Source: Wansuia hejianensis | GTDB taxonomy: Bacteria; Bacillota; Clostridia; Lachnospirales; Lachnospiraceae | DNA: 64,000 nucleotides | Direction of reading: 5' to 3' | Assembly (NCBI RefSeq): GCF_014337215.1 | Contig: NZ_CP060635.1 | Coordinates: 3,667,501-3,731,500 of the forward strand | Shown: positions 58,132 through 64,000 of the stretch, piece after piece | How positions within the stretch are numbered: the stretch's first letter is position 1 | Layout of the letters: the number at the start of each line of letters is the position of its first letter | Translations under genes and position numbers: made by a program | The notes under the pieces: generated by a model | The model's input: only the letters and a program-made list of their open reading frames with translations | Database searches by the model: none | Told to the model about the DNA's origin: nothing

Positions 58132-59598
58132 ATGAAATATATCATGGGGATTGACCTGGGGACCACCGGGTGCAAGGCCTCGCTCTTTGAACAGTCAGGA
58201 CGGCTGGCAGAACAGGCATACCGGGAATATTCTTCAGAAAACTATACAGGTTTCATAGACTGTGAGCTGGTATGGGAGAAAACGAAAGAGGTCATACGGG
58301 AATGCAATAGCCGGCGCCCGGAAGTACAGGGAGTCTGTATCACCTCCTTTGGGGAATCGGTAATCCTGGTGGACCGGGAGGGACGTCCTCTGGGAGAAAG
58401 TGTATTGTACAGCGCCGGAGGAGTGGATGAGGAATGGCGGGAACTGGAGAGAAAAATAGGCCGTGAAAAAATCTATCAGATTACAGGCCATATTTCTCAT
58501 CCTATGTATACCGTCAGCCGCCTGCTCTGGTATAGGGTCCATGATCCTGAACTCTATGGAAAAACAGCCCGATTCCTGTTTTTCTCATCTTATATTGCCA
58601 TGCGTATGGGAGCAGACTGCGTGGCAGAAGATACACACGCAGCCAGATCCATGGCTTATGATGTGGAGCATGGCTGCTGGAGCCGGGAGATTCTGGATGC
58701 GGCAGGGATTTCCATAGATCTGCTGCCCCCGGTCGCCGCGGCAGGGGAAGTGATCGGCCGGGTTCCCGGCGGGCTGGCTGAAGAGCTGGGATTTAATGGA
58801 AAACCTCTGATTATTGCAGGCGGCCAGGACCAGCCCTGTGTTGCGCTGGGAATGGGTGCGGTAAAAGGCGGCGACGCAGTCTATGGTCTGGGAACTGTGG
58901 AATGTCTCAGCGTTGTTCTGGACCGGTACCAGAAGTCAGGTTCAATGGAGGAGAGCCATCTCGTCTGTGCGCCCCATGTGATTCCCGGAAAATTCCTTAC
59001 TTATGGAGTCCTGTACTCCGGCGGGAATGTGATCAGAGAGCTGAGAGACAGGCTTTTCCGCCCCCGCCTGGAAAAAAGCGGAACGGATATCTATCAGGAA
59101 ATGTTTCACGGGATAGACCGGGTGGAGAACCGTCTGCTGGTCATTCCTCATCTGTTTGGTTCCGGTACGCCTGGAATGAATCAGGAGGAAGGGGCATGCG
59201 TTCTGGGGATACGCCCGGACACGGCGCCTGAGGAGATTCTGCAGGCTGTGATTGAGGGGCTGGCCTTCGATATGAGGATCAATATTGAGAATATGGAACG
59301 GGCAGGTATCCCCGTCCGGCAGATCCGTGCTGCCGGGGGTGGGGCGAAATCACCGGAGGCTATGCAGGTTCGCGCAGACGTTTTGGGGCAGAGGCTGTAT
59401 ATCCCAAAAGACGTGCAGGCAGGCGCACGGGGAGTGTTTTTCATAGCGGCAAAGGCCCTGGGGTGGCTTCACGATTATTCAGAAATACCCGGATTTATTA
59501 AATTGGAAGAAACCTGCATAGAGCCCCGGAAGGGGGCGGCAGACAAATATAAAAGGAAATATGAGGCTTACAGGGCAGTACAAAATTGGATGTTCTAG
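58132..59598 (+). CDS. FGGY-family carbohydrate kinase (xylulokinase-like)
   Basis: Sugar kinase of 488 residues. The phosphate-1 motif MGIDLGTTGCKASLFEQSG, the catalytic-region segment GVCITSFGESVI, and IIAGGQDQPCVALGMGAV with AAGGGAKSPEAMQVRADVLG complete the FGGY fold. In this gene order a ketopentose such as D-xylulose is the most plausible substrate. Other FGGY activities (ribulo-, glycero-, gluconokinase) cannot be excluded. GGAGGGG precedes ATG 58132; the PfkB gene follows after 17 bases. Confidence 0.82.
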   Translation: MKYIMGIDLGTTGCKASLFEQSGRLAEQAYREYSSENYTGFIDCELVWEKTKEVIRECNSRRPEVQGVCITSFGESVILVDREGRPLGESVLYSAGGVDEEWRELERKIGREKIYQITGHISHPMYTVSRLLWYRVHDPELYGKTARFLFFSSYIAMRMGADCVAEDTHAARSMAYDVEHGCWSREILDAAGISIDLLPPVAAAGEVIGRVPGGLAEELGFNGKPLIIAGGQDQPCVALGMGAVKGGDAVYGLGTVECLSVVLDRYQKSGSMEESHLVCAPHVIPGKFLTYGVLYSGGNVIRELRDRLFRPRLEKSGTDIYQEMFHGIDRVENRLLVIPHLFGSGTPGMNQEEGACVLGIRPDTAPEEILQAVIEGLAFDMRINIENMERAGIPVRQIRAAGGGAKSPEAMQVRADVLGQRLYIPKDVQAGARGVFFIAAKALGWLHDYSEIPGFIKLEETCIEPRKGAADKYKRKYEAYRAVQNWMF

Positions 59599-59615
59599 AA
59601 GGAGGTGAGGGCTGG

Positions 59616-60542
59616 ATGATCTATACGGTGACAATGAATCCTTCTCTGGATTATGTGATGGTGCTGAAGGAGGCGAGGCTGGGGGAATTAAACCGTTCTT
59701 CCAGGGAGATGCACCTCTCCGGCGGCAAGGGAATTAATGTATCCATTGTGCTGAATAATCTGGGGATACGGAGTACCTGCCTGGGGTTTCTGGCAGGGTA
59801 TGTGGGCCGGGAAATTGAGCGGGAGCTGAGGCAGCGGGGGTGCCATACAGATTTTATTGAGCTGGAGAGCGGCTGCACACGGATTAATGTGAAGGTGAAA
59901 GAGGTGTGCGGGCGGGAATCTGAGCTGAACGGCAACGGGCCGGAGATTGATGAAAGGGGACTCAAGAGGCTGGAGGAGAAAGTTTCGGCGCTTCAGGACC
60001 AGGATACCTTGATTTTATCCGGAAACGTGCCCCAGGGAGTGGCGGCAGATGTCTATGGAAGGCTGGCGGCGGCGGCTCAGGGAAAGCGGGTAACGCTTGT
60101 GGTCGATGCTGAGAAATCTCTGCTGTTTCCGGCTCTGCCCTACAGGCCGTTTCTGATCAAGCCCAATCTGAGCGAGCTGTCGGGTATGCTGGGCAAGAGG
60201 TTGAAAACCCGGGAAGAGCTGGCGGAGGGGAGCAGGGAACTACAGGAAAAAGGGGCCAGGAACATCCTGGTTTCCCTGGGCAGGGACGGTGCTTTTTTCC
60301 TTAGCGAAAATGGAGAAGAGCTGTGGATCAATGCGCCGAAGGGGACGGTCATTAACACGGTAGGATCCGGAGATTCTATGGTCGCAGGCTTTATCAGCAG
60401 CCGGGAATGCGGAAAAAGTCTCAGGGAATGCGCCTGCTATGCGGTGGCGGCCGGAAGCGCGGGTGCGTTTTCAGAATTGCTGCCGGAACGCGGGAGAACA
60501 GAACAGCTCTATCGTGAAATCAGTGAGAACCAGTTAGCGTAG
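59616..60542 (+). CDS. PfkB-family 1-phosphofructokinase/tagatose-6-phosphate kinase
   Basis: Ribokinase-fold kinase of 308 residues. MIYTVTMNPSLDYVM and the LSGGKGINVSIVLNNLG substrate segment define the FruK/LacC branch, and the ATP site with catalytic Asp is NTVGSGDSMVAGF. Its products, ketose 1,6-bisphosphates, are cleaved by class II aldolases, so the aldolase at 48162 may cooperate. ATG 59616 follows GGAGGTGAGG; an earlier in-frame ATG overlaps the previous gene. Confidence 0.85.
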   Translation: MIYTVTMNPSLDYVMVLKEARLGELNRSSREMHLSGGKGINVSIVLNNLGIRSTCLGFLAGYVGREIERELRQRGCHTDFIELESGCTRINVKVKEVCGRESELNGNGPEIDERGLKRLEEKVSALQDQDTLILSGNVPQGVAADVYGRLAAAAQGKRVTLVVDAEKSLLFPALPYRPFLIKPNLSELSGMLGKRLKTREELAEGSRELQEKGARNILVSLGRDGAFFLSENGEELWINAPKGTVINTVGSGDSMVAGFISSRECGKSLRECACYAVAAGSAGAFSELLPERGRTEQLYREISENQLA

Positions 60543-60574
60543 AGACTGTAGAATATATGGGGGCAGGAATGGTC

Positions 60575-61456
60575 ATGGAGATTAAGAATTCTTTTCTGAA
60601 AATAGAAATTGCTTCCCGTGGCGGGGAGCTGCGCTCCGCACAGGACAGCGGGGGAAGGGAATATTTATGGCAGGGAAACAGCCTGTATTGGGAAGACAGG
60701 GCTCCTAACCTTTTTCCTTATATCGCCCGTCTGACAAACGGAAAATACCGTTTTAAGGGTAGAGAATATTCCATGGAGGCGCATGGATTTCTGCATACTT
60801 CCGAGTTAAGGACCGTATGGAAGCGGGAGACCGCCCTCCGGCTGACGCTGGCGGCTACAGAGGAGACGAAGAGACAGTATCCCTTTGAGTTTGAATTTTT
60901 TGTGGAATACAGACTGGAAGGAAGGCGGCTGGATATCTGCTACGAGGTGCATAATACGGCTGGTTTACAGGAGAACAAGATGTATTTCGGCATCGGAGGG
61001 CATCCGGGCTTTCAGGTTCCGCTGGATGACGGCCTGCGATTTGAAGATTATTATCTGGAATTCGGAGGCGGCGGTTCCTGCCGCCGGATTGGTTTTTCAG
61101 AGGATCATTTTATAACCGGCGAAGAAGAAGATTTTCCTCTGCCGGATAACCGGCTTCCGCTGAAGCATGAGTTGTTTGACGACGATGCGATCGTGCTGAG
61201 GGATATGTCTGATTCACTGGAGCTGGCCAGCCGCTGTGAAGGACGTTTTGTAAAGGTATGCTATCCGCAGATGAAATATCTGGGTATCTGGCATGCGCCG
61301 CATACGGATGCGCCTTATGTGTGCATAGAGCCGTGGAGTTCCCTGCCTTCCAGAAAAGGAATCATTGAAGAGCTGGAGACACAGGATAACCTGGTGACAT
61401 TGGAAGCGGGGGCGGTCTACAAAAATAATTGGTGTATTGAATTTGGATATAGGTAA
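60575..61456 (+). CDS. Aldose 1-epimerase family protein
   Basis: A galactose-mutarotase-like beta-sandwich of about 293 residues. RGGELRSAQDSGGREYLWQG at the N-terminus, EAHGFLHTSELR with the first active His, GIGGHPGFQVPL with the second and PYVCIEPWSS (Glu) near the C-terminus are conserved. It probably supplies the correct anomer to the isomerase or kinase of this operon. Start could be 60569 or 60575; AGGA lies six bases before the latter. It is the last gene before a strong terminator. Confidence 0.86.
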   Translation: MEIKNSFLKIEIASRGGELRSAQDSGGREYLWQGNSLYWEDRAPNLFPYIARLTNGKYRFKGREYSMEAHGFLHTSELRTVWKRETALRLTLAATEETKRQYPFEFEFFVEYRLEGRRLDICYEVHNTAGLQENKMYFGIGGHPGFQVPLDDGLRFEDYYLEFGGGGSCRRIGFSEDHFITGEEEDFPLPDNRLPLKHELFDDDAIVLRDMSDSLELASRCEGRFVKVCYPQMKYLGIWHAPHTDAPYVCIEPWSSLPSRKGIIEELETQDNLVTLEAGAVYKNNWCIEFGYR

Positions 61457-61493
61457 ATGATTTTCAGCCCGTTGATACCGTCCTCATGAAAGA

Positions 61494-61549
61494 AGTGCCT
61501 CATTTCGCTTGCCGGCAGGCGGCTATGAGGCACTCTTTAAAATTTTATT
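61494..61549. terminator. Terminator at end of third sugar operon
   Basis: AGTGCCTCAT pairs perfectly with ATGAGGCACT around an inner GC-rich hairpin, followed by CTTTAAAATTTTATTT. Transcripts arriving from the right (UroD-like gene) would also meet T-rich sequence. Confidence 0.8.
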
Positions 61550-61562
61550 TGTATTTAATAGG

Positions 61563-62732
61563 TTAACTATCAGCGTCCTGGTAAGCCAGCCTGCTGTATT
61601 CATAGACTGCATCTTCAAAAATAGGATACAGAGAAGGATCATGGTTTGGATCAGAGATAGATACATCCTGACAGAACAGGATACCCTTATCTTTATATTT
61701 ATCCACGAATTCACGCCCCATTTCACGGATCTGCGCTTCAGAGGAACCTTTGGGAAGCAGGGGGCTGCTGACCGAGAAGGTAATATGCTCGTCTTTATAG
61801 GTTTCTATCAGTTTATCCACATCATTAATAGATGCCTGGGGGAACCAGAAATCTGTGCCGCATTCTACCATGGCGGGCACGAGTGTTTCGGCTTTTCCGC
61901 AGCAGTGGTGTTCAAATACAATGCCAAGTTCATGGCAGGCATCCACTATTTTTTTCATCGGCGGTACAAAGAACTGCCGGCATGTGGCCAGTGAAAAGAA
62001 AGGACCCTTCTGGGTTCCCCAATCCTCATGGAGCATGACGCTGTCAATCCGTCCGATTTTTGATACTCTGCGGATATAGTCAATATAAAAATCAGATAGT
62101 TTGTCGAGAAAACGGTGAATGCCATCTTCCTGATCCTCATCCAGCAGAGCCATGGCTGCGTTGCTGACATCCATGAGCTGCATCATTCGTTCCCACAGGC
62201 CCAGCTGGATACCCAGCTGATTCGCTTTGTCGGTTCCCAAATAATTTGTATTCATGGCTTTCATTTCTACGAAGTCGATTTCATCCAGATCGGGAATAGA
62301 GATCACATCTTCCCAGTTACTCATATCAGTTAAAGCGGGATGGCCCGGACGTGTGGTGGCCCCCATTGACAGCGGTTCCCATTCCAATGGAATATTAAAC
62401 CAGCCGATGGCTGTTTTTCCCTGCGCCTCATAATCTACCACGCCGCCTCCGTCCAGGCATTGGTGGTGGGCCGGGCAGTCAGGTACTTGTCTCGGCCGGA
62501 ATTCGTTAATATCACAGAACATCCAACCGTTATTAGGAATCCAGTAGGGAGTCTTCCCTTCGAACAGCATATGAAAGTTTTGATAACGTGGAATCGGGCG
62601 GTAGAATCGGGGAGTTTCCGGAACATAGGCAATTCCGCTGCCTGGATTCATGCCGATCTCCATTCCCTTGATGGGCGGATAGGTGCCGATGATTTCGTGT
62701 TCTTTTTCTCTGTTATAGGGTTCTCTTGTCAT
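61563..62732 (-). CDS. UroD/MtaA-superfamily protein, third copy
   Basis: A 389-residue protein on the minus strand with WIPNNGWMFCDINEF and the motif EHHCCGKAETLVPAMVECG (H-C-C-G) typical of the methyltransferase-like UroD family. The N-terminus, with TREPYNREKEHEIIGTYPP, is unlike the other two copies. AGGAGG lies ten bases before ATG 62732. It stands alone, convergent with the sugar operon and divergent from the PucR-like gene, whose product may control it. Substrate unknown. Confidence 0.75.
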   Translation of the reverse strand: MTREPYNREKEHEIIGTYPPIKGMEIGMNPGSGIAYVPETPRFYRPIPRYQNFHMLFEGKTPYWIPNNGWMFCDINEFRPRQVPDCPAHHQCLDGGGVVDYEAQGKTAIGWFNIPLEWEPLSMGATTRPGHPALTDMSNWEDVISIPDLDEIDFVEMKAMNTNYLGTDKANQLGIQLGLWERMMQLMDVSNAAMALLDEDQEDGIHRFLDKLSDFYIDYIRRVSKIGRIDSVMLHEDWGTQKGPFFSLATCRQFFVPPMKKIVDACHELGIVFEHHCCGKAETLVPAMVECGTDFWFPQASINDVDKLIETYKDEHITFSVSSPLLPKGSSEAQIREMGREFVDKYKDKGILFCQDVSISDPNHDPSLYPIFEDAVYEYSRLAYQDADS

Positions 62733-62911
62733 AATTACGATACCTCCTGATTTTATAAATTTTGATAGGCAAGACGGCTGGCTTCATAAAAGCAGCTTCT
62801 GCCGCCGTCGATTGCCTGGTGGTTTGCCAGTTTGTCAGGATGCCGGCTTCTCGTCAGAGAAATAGGGCGAATGCCTCCTGCCTAAGTTTGGTTTATATAC
62901 TTATTGTATTT

Positions 62912-62928
62912 CGCAGGTATAGCCTGCG
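62912..62928. promoter_or_regulatory. Palindrome in divergent intergenic region
   Basis: CGCAGG-TATAG-CCTGCG with flanking ATTT/AAAT lies between candidate minus-strand boxes TTTACG and TACAAT for the UroD-like gene. It is a likely regulator site. The gap 62733-63005 has no gene; one TTTATAAA half-box lies at 62752. Confidence 0.45.
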
Positions 62929-62945
62929 TAAATACCACAAATGTC

Positions 62946-62974
62946 TTGCTTCTGAAGAATGTATGGGATATAAT
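62946..62974 (+). promoter_or_regulatory. Promoter of PucR-like gene
   Basis: TTGCTT (62946-62951) and TATAAT (62969-62974) with 17-base spacing, 32 bases before the start codon. Confidence 0.65.
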
Positions 62975-63005
62975 CTGTAGTATAGATAAAAAGGGGAAAA
63001 GAAGA

Positions 63006-64000
63006 ATGAAGATTCATGGAGATTTGCTTTTTTATTGGATTCACAAGAAATATCCTGCTGCATTCGCCCATCTGTCCAAAAACTATCAAGTGACCCGTCC
63101 TATGTTTCCGGATAAGATGGATAAAATACGAAATCATTTTATAGTCATGGATAAAAGCTACGGTATACAAAGTGTAGCCGTATGCGAAGGGGCAATTTTT
63201 CTTTTTTTGGGGTTTTCGGAACAGGAACTGAAGGGGAATCCTAACGAGTATATAGCGATACCGGAAGAAAGGCAGCTGACCGAAGTGTTCAACCAGGTGT
63301 TGGAGATCTTTGAAATGTTTCAAGAACTGGAGAATAATCTGGAAGACGCGGTTCATACGTATTTCAGCTATAATGCCATTTTGCACAGCTGTGATACACT
63401 GATTGATGCTCCGGTAGCACTGCTGGATACTCAGTTCCGTTATGTGGGGTATTCAAAGAGGCTGGCTTTTGAGTGTGGTTTTGAGGATAAATATGTGGGA
63501 GATAATAATTATTTACCTCTGGAAGAAATTAATCAGCTCAATGCCATGCCGGATTTCAACGGCTTACAGAATATACAAGAGGTGTTTCAATATGTATGCG
63601 TGGAAAATATGATCCATAAGAATATTTTCCATTCGGGTGAATATGTGGGACGCCTGGGAATTCCCTGGTCGAAAGATCCGGCGGTTAACAGGTATCATGC
63701 TCAGCTGCTGCTGGTCCTGGCACAGTATGTGGAAGAACTGTATGATATGTTTGGCACGTTTTGGCGAGTGAAAAAAAGTGACACACGTTTTAAGAAAGCT
63801 CTGATGCGGCTGCTGGACGGAGAAAGCCTGGACCAGGATCATTTGAACCGTTTGCTGAACAGCAGAGAGTTCGGGCTGAAGGATACATATTGTCTTATTC
63901 AGTTTACCTCCGGATTTACCGATAACGGAAAGGATACGACAGCGGCTCTGGCGGCCCGTCTGGAGGGGATATGGCCGGGAACCTGCTGCCTGTTGTACCG
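63006..64000 (+). CDS. PucR/CdaR-like transcriptional regulator (3' end outside window)
   Basis: An open frame runs from ATG 63006 to the last base without a stop, 331 codons so far. AAGGGG lies nine bases before the start. The N-terminal part (KIHGDLLFYWIHKKYPAAFA) and the middle region with LENNLEDAVHTYFSYNAILH and VALLDTQFRYVGYSK resemble sensing domains of PucR-type regulators, and the visible end (RFKKALMRLLDGESLDQDHL) looks like the start of the GGDEF-like linker before the HTH_30 domain, which is not in the window. Divergent position suggests it controls the UroD-like gene. Family placement is tentative. Confidence 0.6.
   Translation, partial: MKIHGDLLFYWIHKKYPAAFAHLSKNYQVTRPMFPDKMDKIRNHFIVMDKSYGIQSVAVCEGAIFLFLGFSEQELKGNPNEYIAIPEERQLTEVFNQVLEIFEMFQELENNLEDAVHTYFSYNAILHSCDTLIDAPVALLDTQFRYVGYSKRLAFECGFEDKYVGDNNYLPLEEINQLNAMPDFNGLQNIQEVFQYVCVENMIHKNIFHSGEYVGRLGIPWSKDPAVNRYHAQLLLVLAQYVEELYDMFGTFWRVKKSDTRFKKALMRLLDGESLDQDHLNRLLNSREFGLKDTYCLIQFTSGFTDNGKDTTAALAARLEGIWPGTCCLLY

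Overview
The window looks like a chromosomal segment of a gut-type Clostridia, most probably a Lachnospiraceae relative. Evidence: Firmicutes-style AGGAGG ribosome binding sites on almost every gene, sigma-A promoters (TTGACA-17-TATAAT), intrinsic U-tract terminators, low-GC intergenic regions inside roughly 50% GC coding sequence, and Clostridia-type families (ROK and DeoR repressors, three CUT2 sugar importers, a Pdu-like microcompartment). No prophage, intact insertion sequence or CRISPR array was found. The species call is inference only.

Region 1 (1-12.8 kb) is housekeeping and transport. It holds the end of a rhomboid-like membrane protein, pyruvate kinase, a LysA-type decarboxylase, tRNA-Leu(CAA), a FecCD-type metal/chelate ABC importer with an FmdE-like protein, a decayed MATE transporter, serine acetyltransferase, a MarR regulator coupled to a TauE/SafE exporter, and an unrecognised membrane protein.

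Region 2 (12.9-33 kb) encodes a B12-dependent 1,2-propanediol microcompartment joined to fucose/rhamnose catabolism. The first block is diol dehydratase pduCDE, reactivase pduGH and cobalamin adenosyltransferase pduO. A short stretch of unrelated genes follows (HprK-like, nth, PHP phosphatase, broken Rpn nuclease). The second block has shell proteins (PduU-like, four BMC-H, PduN, PduT), pduV, an encapsulated class II aldolase (fuculose/rhamnulose-1-P type), pduP, a zinc ADH, pduL, pduS, a DeoR repressor and pduQ. The inferred route is: aldolase makes DHAP plus lactaldehyde; lactaldehyde is reduced to propanediol; the dehydratase makes propionaldehyde; PduP/PduL and ADH/PduQ give propionyl-phosphate and propanol inside the shell. 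One shell gene has two in-frame starts giving a long and a short form.

Region 3 (33-64 kb) is carbohydrate accessory DNA with three RbsABC/XylFGH-type importers. Cassette one (ROK regulator, importer, zinc dehydrogenase, RbsD, FGGY kinase, divergent polyol dehydrogenase) shares a paired TTTATAAA operator. Cassette two has an importer, an SDR, a class II aldolase and a second ROK repressor. Cassette three has a divergent AraC regulator, an importer, two UroD/MtaA-like proteins, D-lyxose isomerase, an FGGY kinase, a PfkB kinase and an aldose epimerase. A third UroD-like gene and a cut-off PucR-like regulator follow. The likely substrates are rare pentoses, ketoses or pentitols.

The least explained feature is a structured repeat of about 69 bp. 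Five tandem copies fill the leader of the first ROK regulator, one copy fills the leader of the shell operon, and another lies upstream of pduC.
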